A DNA stretch of 64,000 nucleotides from Heligmosomoides polygyrus polygyrus (Eukaryota; Nematoda; Chromadorea; Rhabditida; Heligmosomidae), in assembly GCA_947396885.1 (NCBI GenBank), contig OX377202.1:27581407-27645406 (forward strand), in the 5' to 3' direction. This document shows positions 31,861-42,469 of the stretch, one piece after another (position 1 is the stretch's first letter; every line of letters begins with the position of its first letter). Below the pieces are notes generated by a model that was not told where the DNA came from, searched no databases, and was given only the letters and a program-made list of their open reading frames with translations. The translations under genes and the position numbers were made by a program.

Positions 31861-33557
31861 GTTAAACGCAAAAGTTCGTCAATTTGAGCACCAGCTCATA
31901 GAGCTCACTACCATGGGAGCAGTATCTCAGAGTATTTTCAGAACTTCTGTGGTAGCGTCGTATAAGTGACAGTGCTAATGGAGGGAAGGCTTAAAACGTA
32001 TGGGCAAATGTTCGGGACTTATTTCCACGACATCCGATACGCCGTTGTTGGTCGATTTTCTTGTCTGGAGAGTGTAAAAAGTGGTCAATGAGGTGCCGGG
32101 TTACATATGTACATGACGGACATCCATCCAGTCCTGTCGCTGATCTTCTCTGGATTCAGTCTTCAGAGAGCAGTAGGTTAGGGTGAAGAAAGTTCAGTAA
32201 ACTCATCATGGGACCGTCTCAGGCTTATGTCTAAATATCGAAAATGAACACCACCGCGAACCGCGATAATTACCACCTTTCAGCTAGTAAAGAAGTAGGT
32301 TTCATTTCTGCAAAGTCCTCGAACCCAAGGGTTAAGGGCTCATGAAAGTCCGGTATTGAATTGCAAATCAGCACGCACCTCACACTTTATGCGTACCTCA
32401 CGTGGAGATAAAGGGAGGGGGATGGTGAAAGCTACCTTTTTAGTCACCTCGGTTGCTCAGTGGGAACTGGCGGTGCAGCGAAGGCACAAGGTCAGGTATT
32501 TGAATCCCGTGCCTTGCCGGACTTTTGCATTTTTAAAATGTTCCTTCCTTGCTTGGTATCTATCACCTTCTCAACTTTTCCTACGCACACATTCCGCTAT
32601 GGGCTGCCAAGAATGTGGTCCGTAAAAGCTTTCATCAACTGCGCTCTCCATGTATGACATTATTATTTTCCACAGATTTTTTATAGGACCCTTGACTACA
32701 TGAGGAATGAAACCTGCCAACCAAGAATAAATTGAGCAATTACGAGAGCATATGATAGCACGAGTCCACAAATCGATTTCACCTAGCAAGTGTCCCACAT
32801 GTTCAAAGAAGGACATCCATTGTTGCGCAAGTTCAATCGTACCCTTCTGCACGTTGAAGCTAGACTAACTGATGACGACGAGAAGGTAGCAGCTACTGCA
32901 GTCCGACACCGCCATCTTCTCGCATCTCGCTAAACGGCGGAACGTCGGTTTTGAAAGACGCAAGGTGAACCGAGCATTTAAAAATTGTTGAATTTACACA
33001 AATTTTCAAATTGAAGAGGGCTGCAGAGATATCTTTGAAAGTCCTCTTCAATTGATTGCAATGATTCGGCGTGACCTAAGTGTAGGCTCTTCTGACTCTG
33101 TGATTACCAGCTACCGGATAGTCAGATCACTGCAGACCATAACAGCCTGTGAATGGCATTTTAGATGACTGCGAGGGACGCATGCTACCGAGTTTTCTGA
33201 TGAATACTTGAGTGATGACTGCAATTGGCTGCGTAAGTATCACTCCGCTTTGAAATCTAGCGCCACTTACCTTCATTTCTTCTCCAGGTCTAGCTCGAAA
33301 CTTGTGAAAGTGACGAAGCTCGCCTTTTATGGCCTATATGTAAAAGGTCTCAAATTGTATTACGCAGCAGTTTACCTTGCCCTATGAAACAATTTTAAAG
33401 TACCACAGAAATGTTCTGACAGGGCTAAAATGTTGTTCCCCGACGTCATATCAGGAAACAGGCAATGAAGGGACATTACTGTCTCCTTGTGCATTATGTT
33501 CCGTAGTGTATTTTGGCTGTACTCGCTTCATGTTCCTCGCTCTTTGCAGCTGACATT

Positions 33558-33588
<31 letters not shown>

Positions 33589-35110
33589 TGCACCCATGGA
33601 GGGCACGCTAAATTTAAATGATCCATGGCTCCACAACAAGAGAAAGAAGGGACAGAACGAAGGGAAACGATTAAACATTAAACACGATTTTGCCTAAGGG
33701 CAATGCTAAAAACTAACTTGCAGCCTATCCATCTAGCACTAACAACTGGAAAAATGTTTACCGTTTATCAACGAGGAACCGCGGTTTACAATTCGAGGAA
33801 CCTTGTTAGCAGCGAGCTTTCCACACCTAACTGGTGTGACCAGAAGGCCTTCAAACTCTCCGTAGTCAAAGCCAGCAACTAATATGGTCATAACCCAACA
33901 CAGAAAGACATTTTCAAACATCATGTTCCGGACTATTCGCTGACGAATTCTCCACGCAGCTCTCACAAAAGATTTCGTAAGAGCGAGTAGACGGGATGCA
34001 AGGACCTTAATCTTCAGAAAAGAAAAGCATGTTAAAAAACCTTAATACATCTATTTTCAGGCAGAATAGCTTTCAAGTCCAAGAAGATCCTTTCAAGTAA
34101 AAGCCTTTCATATCCAATGGCACGTCCTTCAACCCCATCTGTGGCGTTTTCAACAGAAAACCGAGTACAAACTTCTTCAAAAATGCATCAAATCTCCAAC
34201 CATGGTGCCCAGTCTTATGGAGTTCTAAAATTCTTTTTCATCCAGCCTCATAAATGTTTTCAAATCTATTGAGAACATAAAGGACTTAAAATTTTAATTT
34301 ATCGCACCAGAAGATTGCACTGGGCACTCGCTCAGAAACGCACTATATAGTACATCTGTGCTATACTAGAGCGTGGGAATGCTGTAATCTTAGAGCACTG
34401 CCGTGAAGAGTTACGCTTTTTCGTAGGTTTATAAGAAACTTCATATAAACAGAAATTCCGTTGTCGATTATGAAAAATCGTGATCCCCAATAGGGGAGCT
34501 GCTGCGCAATTTCACAACAAAAAACACTTTTTGGCGCTTAGAAAACTAAAAAATTCATGAACAATGAATTTACTTTTCCCTATGACTTCCAAGATAAAGT
34601 GACTTAAACTCTCAAAAAGAAAAGTCGAAGTGATTAGCTATCTTGAACACATTAAGCTTCTTTCCTAAAAAGCATTCAGTTAGAAATGAAGAATGTCTAC
34701 TTTGCTTTAGCAGGCGTTCACTCCTATTTTAAAAGTCCCCAAATTAGTCTCAAATGCTCTTCCTAGTTTTATATGAAAATTGTGAAAGGATATGAGAATT
34801 TGTGATGATAATTGTGAGGTGAAAATAGGAATTTAAAAGCGATTAGTGCAGTGGTGGCTTTATCGCTCTCACTGCCCCTTATGTTGGCATAACGATCAAC
34901 AGCGACCGCAGAAGTGCTTCGACCTCGAGACCAGGATTGTTAACAAATCTTTAGAATGGTTCCTGGACAAACAACCATTCCAAATTTTTCGTTTGTTTGG
35001 TTCTAGCAAAGGGGGTGGCGCCAAAGCGTTGCCCGGATAATATTATACTATTAGTGCTTATTAGCAATCTTGGTCTCAAGCTCCAAGCATTTCTACGATC
35101 ACTCTACAAC
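31861..35110. other. Interval with SINE-like and LINE-tail traces
   Basis: At 32449-32525 a tRNA-like piece has an A box (GGTTGCTCAGTGGG), a B box (GGTATTTGAATCC) and a 7-bp stem AAGGCAC/GTGCCTT. At 33557-33589 a (TTTA)n run looks like the tail of a minus-strand LINE whose 3' part may reach about 33970. The rest is unrecognised. A 63-nt minus-strand segment (33333-33271) has excellent splice borders, but it is too short to claim. Confidence 0.45.
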
Positions 35111-35120
35111 GAAAGGAAAT

Positions 35121-35420
35121 CATCATCATCATTTTCATTAGCGTCTGTCCCGCTTGGCAGCAGGGTCCGCTCTTCTGGTGTGATGACGACAATTCTACCG
35201 ATCAAATGCTTGATCAGGGTGCACACCAGCCATCTTTAAGTCCAAATGCAACGTATCTAGCCAGCGTTACTTCGGGCGTCCTCTGGGCCGCTTCCCAGGC
35301 ACCTCAACGGTATCGCGTTAGTGTGAAGGACGACGAGCTTCGCGCAGCTTGTCGGGTATCGGGACGACACCGAACCTCCGTCGCATGGTGTCGTTGCGAA
35401 CGCGGTCCAAACGTGTAACT
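35121..35420 (-). pseudogene. RTE family A, 3' end with (ATG)n tail
   Basis: A 5'-truncated minus-strand copy closely similar to the last 300 bp of the intact element (54590-54920). It keeps the TAATGAAAATGATG end and extends it as a short (ATG)n tail at 35117-35131. It lacks the RT and has small frameshifts. Sharing the tail type, it is the nearest relative of the intact copy in this window. Confidence 0.88.
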
Positions 35421-35429
35421 ACAACGGAA

Positions 35430-36074
35430 AGAAATGCTTCACAAAATCACCGGACCCAGGCTGTCGCGATCAATCGCGACCTTCGTTCGGCTTATCTCTG
35501 TATGTGTTGCATTCTTTGATGGAAAGGTTCTTGGGAACGCCTTTGTTGTAATGTTTCTGCTGTATTTAAGGTCCCTCGAGAAGAGCTCGGGGCCTTTTGG
35601 CTACGGTATGTATTACGGTCGATTGGAATAAAGAGATCACTGAACCATCGTTGACACAGGCTCTGCTTCCAAACTGATCATTCGAAACAAGGTCGGCAAA
35701 CTACACTCAACTCAATGAGTTGAGGGTTCAGAAACGGCAAGAGCTAATTCAATAATTAATGCTGTACTTGCTGCTCTTGTAGTTCGCGTTTTTCGGCATT
35801 TGCGCAAGCAGCTTGAAAAGGCTGCACTCCCATAACGTTCTAGAACAATGCGCTCACAATTAGCTAAGCCAACGACTAAGCCTCTCATTAAGTTCGTACG
35901 ATAGGAAAGATTATCACGAAGGCAGCCTAGATTCCCTCAAATTTAGTGAGAATCTGCAGGATAATTGTCAGCTTCTCTCTACATAGAACTTCGGGATTTG
36001 AAGTAATCTCTAATACAGAAGGATTTCTGCCGCTTTCAGCTTGGAAACTCAATTGATTGGAACTTTGACCAGAG
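35430..36074. other. Unannotated interval
   Basis: No gene or repeat recognised. Confidence 0.5.
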
Positions 36075-36087
36075 TTAACCTTCCCAA

Positions 36088-36379
36088 GGGCGCGTGTGGC
36101 GCAGTCGGAGGAGGCGCGACTGTCGCGTGCACCCGATATCAGGTTTCTGGTTCGGATATCCCGCCCAGGCCAACCAAGCCTTCCATCCCTCTGGGGTCGG
36201 TGAATTGGTACCAGACTCGTCTGGGAAGGATAGAGCGCTGACTTGTTCATCGGCTGGCCACCGCAAGTCATTGTATGGCCAAATACGCATTCATGTCGCC
36301 TCCACGACATCCCGTAGAAGTAGAATGCGCTGGCGCATCCCAGAAGGGATTGAGTAACGCCGTCCTTTATCCTTTATCC
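36088..36379 (+). mobile_element. SINE family S, best copy, with TSD
   Basis: A 292-bp tRNA-derived SINE flanked by a perfect 13-bp duplication, TTAACCTTCCCAA (36075-36087 and 36380-36392). The head has an A box TGGCGCAGTCGG (36097-36108) and a B box GGTTCGGATATCC (36149-36161), the internal RNA polymerase III promoter parts. The body carries GGTCGGTGAATTGGTACCAG, GACTCGTCTGGGAAGGATAG, the GTCATTGTATGGCCAAATAC block and CCTCCACGACATCCCGTAGA. The 3' end is GCCGTCCTTTATCCTTTATC, a short TTTATCC-type repeat. It has no coding capacity and would depend on a LINE partner. Confidence 0.92.
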
Positions 36380-36392
36380 TTAACCTTCCCAA

Positions 36393-36829
36393 ACAGGTAG
36401 GTATATCTTTGCCCATGAATTGCGGTGGTAAGAATTATTATCTGCGGGCGAATCACCAGTGTGTGCTCATGAGCTGTCCGAAAGCATGCTTGTTATCCTC
36501 TTACACACGTTGCAATATTTACTTAAAAGGTTTCCTAAGAAACTCCGGCAAAATAACATTGTAAAAGTGACATACTTGTAGATTAAGAAGAATAAAACAG
36601 CTTTCAAATTCAACTCTTAAAATTGTTCTACAAATGGATTTAACGTAGATCTAACTGTTTGGAGTTGCTGTTCGAATGGATGGGAACCCTTTATTTATCG
36701 TATCAGCGAACATTTTTGACAAATTCTTATTCTTTCTTCCTAGGTTCTCATCATTACTATGCGTATTTTCTTAATGTAGTTGAATACTGTGGTTTGAATA
36801 CTGCGATCCTTTATGAAATAACAATGGTC
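36393..36829. other. Unannotated interval
   Basis: Nothing recognised between the two SINEs. Confidence 0.5.
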
Positions 36830-37107
36830 AAAAGGACAACGGACGGCGTTAATCAGTCCCTTTTTGGGATGCGCCAGGGACTTCTACGGGATGTCGTGGA
36901 GGCGAGTTGAATGCGTATTTGACCATACAATGACTTGCGGTGACCAGCTGGTGAACAAGTCAACGCTTTATCCCTCCCAGACAAGTCCGGTACCAATTCA
37001 CCGACCCCGGAGGGATGGAAGGCTTGGTTGTCCTGGGCGGAAAATCCGAACCAGGAACCTGGTATCGGGTGCACGCGACAGTCGCGCCTCCTCCGACTGC
37101 GCGTCTT
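36830..37107 (-). repeat. SINE family S, minus strand
   Basis: A full-span copy with the head at 37107 (CGCAGTCGGAGGAGGCG) and B box GGTTCGGATTTTCC. The body is intact to the GGGATGCGCCAGGGA-type end near 36870. The TTTATCC tail is lost. It lies 450 bp from the inverted copy at 36088, so the two could form a large RNA hairpin. Confidence 0.88.
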
Positions 37108-37110
37108 AAG

Positions 37111-38047
37111 GATGCTGCTTAAGCAGAAAGATTGATAAATTTCGAAACATCACAGATAACTTATACTAAAAAAAAAGTGAAATAATCGTTTGGGCGTTTC
37201 TTCTATTCATTCCCATGGATGATCGTCTATTCGGAGCAAGGCTTTCCTCTACTTCAGGGTTTTCTATCTTTAGCTTGAAATGCTGCCTTCAGTGCTTTAT
37301 GCTGAGTTTTTAGACAGCTCGCTCTTTGATCTCGGCTTTCATTAATCTCTGTCACTTACTTGCCACGCTTTCAAGCTTTTAGCCCTGTTTGGTTTTCACA
37401 AAATGTTTAAACCCTTCAAGTTTTTCGAGACATATTATATATTCTATCTGCTCTTAAAACAATATTTTTACGTTATAATACCAAAACACCTATCAGCTCG
37501 TATGATAAAATATTTAAATTAAATATTGAGCGTTTGAGGCACTAGAACGGCGGAAACACCCTTCCTCGATCCGTTGCAGTACTTGCACTACATTCAAGCC
37601 CCTCAGGAAGACGAGAACATCGGAACTTCAAGTCCTCTTGTAATAGGAGGCCACCGTATCGGCATTGGAAGGTAAGAAACACCGACAACAGTCAATAACG
37701 TTTTTGTTACGTTTACAAAACCCTATTGGGCGGGAATTATGCCATAAAAACGCAATTTCCCACGTTGGTCTCTCACCACTTCCATTGCTATTATTAGAAA
37801 TCAATTGTCCACCTGTAATCGTTCCAGTTGTAATGTGTGCCTGGATAGACGTCATTATAAAAAAGGAAAGCCACGTCCAGCAAGAGCACGTTGGTGAGCG
37901 GCACCTTCCCGTACCCGCTTTAGTTGGGATTTCAGCGCCTACAGGATTGATTTAGAAACTCATATTACACCGACTATAAATGAAAGCGATTTGCATATGA
38001 ACTTCGCCTATACATTGGTGTGCGGTGGTAGCTGATGGATAAATCAG
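37111..38047. other. Unannotated interval
   Basis: No repeat recognised. Minus-strand 37855-37628 has a partly protein-like frame without convincing borders. Confidence 0.45.
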
Positions 38048-38144
38048 GGTTCCACCACTTCGTGGTAACCGTAGCACCACTTCACTTCACGACCCAGAAG
38101 AGATGGAGAGCACGAGACTGGCCTGGTCGAGATCGAAGCTGCTG
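38048..38144 (+). CDS. Candidate host exon
   Basis: It follows GGATAAATCAG and precedes GTAAGAAAC, a strong donor. After one base of a split codon it reads VPPLRGNRSTTSLHDPEEME, then STRLAWSRSKLL, and ends on a codon boundary. It is in phase with the candidate at 45803, but not with the one at 31720 unless an exon is missing. The composition (acidic, Ser/Arg-rich) fits a linker region. Product unknown. Confidence 0.33.
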
Positions 38145-38829
38145 GTAAGAAACTCGATTCTGAACGCATGCTACTGCCGGAACTTCCTCCCTGTGCGCTA
38201 CCGTGAGCACATGCAATCATGTTCTCCTGCTGCTTCACATTTTGGCTTTCCTTTAGTTCTCCTAATTGTCATTGATGTCAAACCTTTACTAGTTCTGTTA
38301 CAGCGTTCTTAGAAAATTACTTAACTACTTGAAATATCGTTCTTTTAAATCCATTTAAATCCTTTATTTCATTGCTGTGGTGTACGTTCATATTTAAAGG
38401 CAACCACTAGTTTGTTAGCAAATACCAATCAACCAAGTATAAACAATAATATTGCGATGTGTGGATTATATGTAATAGTTGATGAATTTGTGTATAACGT
38501 TTTTACCATTTTTACGAAGAAGTTCTGTCAACAAAGGTGGATGACAAACGAAATGAATTTTGAGGTCTAATGAATGAATATTGATGAACAAAGGTTTTTG
38601 AACATAGAATGGAAATTTATCGGTCCTTAAATTAGTGATTGTGAAATAGTGAAAGGGTGGATGACAGTCGGTCCATTTTTGAACTCAACAGGCGTTTCAC
38701 CGCAGCACCATCCTGTGAAAGTCCTCTAAATGGTGTTTCTGTCAAATGACCTGTAGTGGCCAGACAACAAACATGGCATTGCATTTTATGCATGTCTCCT
38801 AGGATCCAGTCGGTGACTGCCCTCTTCTA
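38145..38829. other. Unannotated interval
   Basis: Nothing recognised. Confidence 0.5.
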
Positions 38830-39270
38830 TTGGGTGTCATCGAGCAGTACGCGCTTTTGAAGACAATACCTAAGCGACAGCTTCAGTATATGGATTCTTC
38901 GTTGTGCAACACCTATCCTGTGTTTACTCAAGTCGAACAGTGGACTCGGACGTTCTTTGCGTTCTTCACTACTTACGGATGCTCTCTAAATCTCTCCAAA
39001 CCGATCGTTACCTCCTCTCCAGCTGCGGTACTAGGTTTTTGGCCATGTTGACTTCGCGACCTAGATACACGTAGCTGGAGCATTCGGAGATGTTCGTTCT
39101 GCAGAGCGAGAATGGGGCGTCAGAAACTTGCACGTTTCTCATTAAGATCGTCTTCAAAAAGACTCAGCTTCAGCCGATCGTCCCCTCATACACGATCGAA
39201 TTCGACCGACATTCACTGAATGCCAATGGCAGCACGATGTCAAGGAACAGGAAGATATTTGCCAAACTAA
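38830..39270 (-). pseudogene. LINE family B, RT palm fragment
   Basis: On the minus strand, with frame breaks: LDIVL (about 39240, remains of the ADDIVL box), SVEFDRVYEG, FLKTILMRNVQVSDAPFSL, ISECSSYVYLGREVNMAKNL and NAKNVRVH. This is the part of RT after the catalytic box, as in 44000-44390. Both ends are lost. Confidence 0.8.
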
Positions 39271-39428
39271 TGTCAAGGCATAAATTACGAATTGGTTACA
39301 AACAACTCCATCGTTGTGACGGACCTCCACTTTGCGCTAACTGGACGACACGTCGGCACTTCTCATTAATCTTCACCTTTCTGAATGAATGGCGTCGATG
39401 TCCTGCTCGAGAACATTCCTTAATGGCG

Positions 39429-39526
39429 TGTGACCTAATAAGACACGAGACTCAATAAATGGAGGATTGCCTTCCGGAAAACGTATGTAGAGCAATCTTT
39501 CTTCGGTCGTGTCTTATTAGGTCACA
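39429..39526. repeat. 20-bp inverted repeat, 58-nt spacer
   Basis: The perfect arms TGTGACCTAATAAGACACGA (39429-39448) and complement (39507-39526). Possibly a small MITE; I see no clear target-site duplication. The rest of 39271-40055 is unrecognised. Confidence 0.85.
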
Positions 39527-40066
39527 AGACAATTAACCGATTTAAATAGGGCTGTAATGAAATACGCCAACGCCCAAGCTCGATCTCGTTAACTGCGGGC
39601 ATTACTGCGCCAGTGAGTACTGAGAAACGGGTAGCGCTGGGTCGCGCTATGAAGATGATTTGTTTTACATAACTAGGCTTTTTCACCCACGTTACAATTT
39701 CAGAATGTTCGGACCTACTGAGAGAGGTTCGAGTTAATTTTTGGAATCGAAATAATGAATCCACCAGGTCTGGGTGGTCAAAAATAGATAGCTGGCTTTT
39801 GGGAAGTTCACATCTCGCATCTACTTTTTCCATACATTTGTGACTTTAAAAGAGGTTACATCCATTACACATTCATTATCGCATGGCTTTCACCGAGATC
39901 AGTTTCAGAGACGCCTAACGAGAATTAACATTTCTTGAAACTCAATATCCAAACACGTATGGAGTGGCTGAACTCCCATATTTTATGATTGGATTTAACT
40001 GACGTTACTCCACGTCCAATCTCATGTTTTCAAAGTGCAACCACGTGCATGGCTCAACGGATAAAA

Positions 40067-40359
40067 AGTATAAGGGTAAAGGACGGCGCTATTCAATCCC
40101 TTTTGGGATGCGCCACGCATTCCCCTTCTACGAGGTATTGTGGAGGCGATATGAATGCGAATTTGGCCTTACAATGACTTGCGGTGGCTAGCCGATGAAC
40201 AAGTCAGCGCCTTATCCTTCCCAGACAAGCCTGGCACAAATTCACCAACCCCGCAGAGATGCAAGGCTCTTATTGTTAGGTCTAGGCGCTAAATCCGAAC
40301 CAGGAACCTGGTATCGGGTGTACGTCGACGCCTCCTCCAACTGCTCTACACGAACCCTT
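40067..40359 (-). mobile_element. SINE family S with TSD, minus strand
   Basis: A full-span copy flanked by AACGGATAAAA at 40056-40066 and 40360-40370 (11 bp, perfect). The head is at the high end, with a B box GGTTCGGATTTAGC. The low end has the tail-proximal GGACGGCG and a degenerate tail. Moderately diverged. Confidence 0.88.
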
Positions 40360-40370
40360 AACGGATAAAA

Positions 40371-40924
40371 GGACCATTAAACAAACTAATAGAAAGCCGT
40401 TAAGTGCCATCGACGTTAACAGAAACAAGTGGATGCTCAGAGACGAAGATAGAAGAACGTCTAGGAAGAAAGCAGATATTAGAATTATTAGAGGCAGATA
40501 TTAATAGAATTCGGTGGGTCAATTTTTTCTAAGCCAAAGGCTAATCTGGACCTATCTTAGTTGGGAGCACATAACTAAAATTAAGTTAACCAGTTGAATT
40601 GAGACACGCAGAGCGAGAGAAAGAGAACAAAACAGGATTCTACAAACAGACGGACAGACAAATAAAAACAAATGAACAAACAAACGAAAACAAACAAATC
40701 GCCACGGTTCTAAAGACGTCTTGGATGTAAAGCACCTTCATACACAGCTGAATGGCGTTTGAAGTGCTATAACTCGAATCCGTCATAGCGAAGGGGCACA
40801 TAATTTTGTCTGTTTCGAAGCAAATGTATTTCTTTGTTTTTCGGTGAATTTTATCAGTTTGAAGCCTAGAGTGCTATGCTTTACCACTCGCATTTTACAA
40901 ACAGATTACCAGTCTTCAAACAAG
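40371..40924. other. Unannotated interval
   Basis: Contains a CAAACAAA-type low-complexity stretch near 40660-40700. No gene seen. Confidence 0.5.
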
Positions 40925-41215
40925 GAATAGAATAAGGAATAGAAGACGTCGTCGATCAATCCTGTTAGGGATGGGCCACGCTTTCTGCCTTTACAGGATA
41001 CCGTGGAAGCCATTTGAATGCTTTTTTGGGCCACAAAGTGAGCTTCAGAGACTAGTCGATAAACAATTCAGTGTTTTATCATTTCCAGACGAGTACAAAA
41101 CCACTTCACCGACCCCGGAGGGATGAAAGGCTTGATTGGCCTCGAGGGAACTCGATCCTAGAACCTGGAATCATGCGCCTTCGACAGCCAGCAAAACCTC
41201 CTACTGCGCTTCCAT
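40925..41215 (-). repeat. SINE family S, old copy, minus strand
   Basis: It spans the head (41215) to the tail side (40925), but is the most diverged of the longer copies. The block CACCGACCCCGGAGGGATGA (41108-41127) is still clear. Confidence 0.78.
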
Positions 41216-41357
41216 GCACCACCAGTCCGCAACTAGGATCGATTACTTCAGTGTGGCTAAGGTTGTAACAATTCGGTGGCAATTCCTGCAGTGTAGACAT
41301 TCTTGGACATCCAACGAATTGCAAAATTCTTCATGATTCACCGCATGTCCTCCTCAC

Positions 41358-41540
41358 CTGCAGACAACTGAACGCAACAGCTTCATCTTACCAAAATTGT
41401 TGAAGGTTTGTAAAGCCCATTCCGTTTTGTCTGAGGTCATTCTATTGAGTTTCAACAGACTAAAGAAGCTCTGCAATTCGCTGAAGAGTGTGAATCTCGA
41501 GAAGCCATCTAGCCACATGGTCACGTCAAACACCTCTTCA
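41358..41540 (-). CDS. Candidate host exon, minus strand
   Basis: The segment lies between a TTTGTTTAATTGAG acceptor and a CTGCAG/GTGAGG donor. After one base it reads EEVFDVTMWLDGFSRFTLFS, ELQSFFSLLKLNRMTSDKTE and WALQTFNNFGKMKLLRSVVC with two bases left over. Hydrophobic-helical, protein-like composition. It is on the strand opposite to the other exon candidates, so it would belong to a different, nested gene, or be chance. Confidence 0.25.
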
Positions 41541-41943
41541 CTCAATTAAACAAAACAAAACTTGGCTCTACACAACCTTTCCTAAGATTGGAAGCCTCCT
41601 ATGACGTTGGATGTCGAAGGGTTAGCAACGGATTATCTCCAAGAATCCAACGCGGTTTTATTTAGCGGAGAAATGCGTTTGGAAACCTAGAATAGACTTC
41701 GTCCGTGAAAAACCTACCGCAGGCTGATGCTTTCTGTAACGTCATATGTCATGATGGATTGTGTCGGATATACAGAGAACGTGTGCGAAGCGCCCTACCA
41801 TCAGCTTCATTTCTTCTCGCTGAGGAATTTAATAATTCTTAAGGCCCTAACAAAGAGGGTAGCAACAGATGAAGGTTGATGGAGCGAAATGGTGGGAGGG
41901 TGAGGATTCACTTCCGTCCTTTGAAGTGTTCGCTAGGTCTTAA

Positions 41944-42365
41944 GGCCCCCGCAGACTTTTGCGGCGTCGCCGCTGCCCTATGCTTAACCATAGGGCAGAG
42001 ACGCAGAGCTCGCCGCCAGCGGCACCGCTGGCCGGCCGGCGGCACCGGCGGCGTCGCTGGCGGAAATGACTTGAATCATTCCACCCGGCGGCGCCGCTCC
42101 AGCGTCTGTCTGTCTGCGCTCTGCGCTCTGCCCTTTCGCGGCGGGATCCAGAGCGGATACGGTCGATGCGGGCGCGCGATCGTCATCGGGGCGCGTTATT
42201 GTTAAGCACCAGTCGGTCCCGACTAGAAACAGTACAGTACCTCGCCGTCACCGCTCCCACTGATGATGAGTCAAGCCGCTGAGCGGCGCCGCTTAGCGGT
42301 TTCGCCGTTCGCCGTCGCCGCTCAGCGATTTCGCCCGCCGCTCGCCGCAGAATTCTGCGGGGGCC
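41944..42365. mobile_element. GC-rich MITE with TTAA target
   Basis: A 422-bp element. The ends GGCCCCCGCAGACTTTTGCG (left) and GGCCCCCGCAGAATT-TGCGG type (right, reverse complement) form terminal inverted repeats of about 25 bp. TTAA occurs on both sides (41940-41943 and 42366-42369), the target of piggyBac elements. The interior is very GC-rich, with many GCCGCTCAGCGGC-type nested palindromes, in striking contrast to its AT-rich surroundings. No coding capacity. The superfamily call rests only on the TTAA. Confidence 0.8.
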
Positions 42366-42469
42366 TTAACGAGCGCACTAGTGTTGACGTGCTTCCTCTG
42401 CTGGTCCCCTTGGGTGCGCAACCTTTGCGTTGTAATTGTCATTTGTAATTATTGTAATCCACTTCATGT

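Noticed and set aside
33271..33333. A 63-nt minus-strand exon with excellent splice borders
   Set aside because: Too short to distinguish from chance, and no neighbouring minus-strand exon fits.
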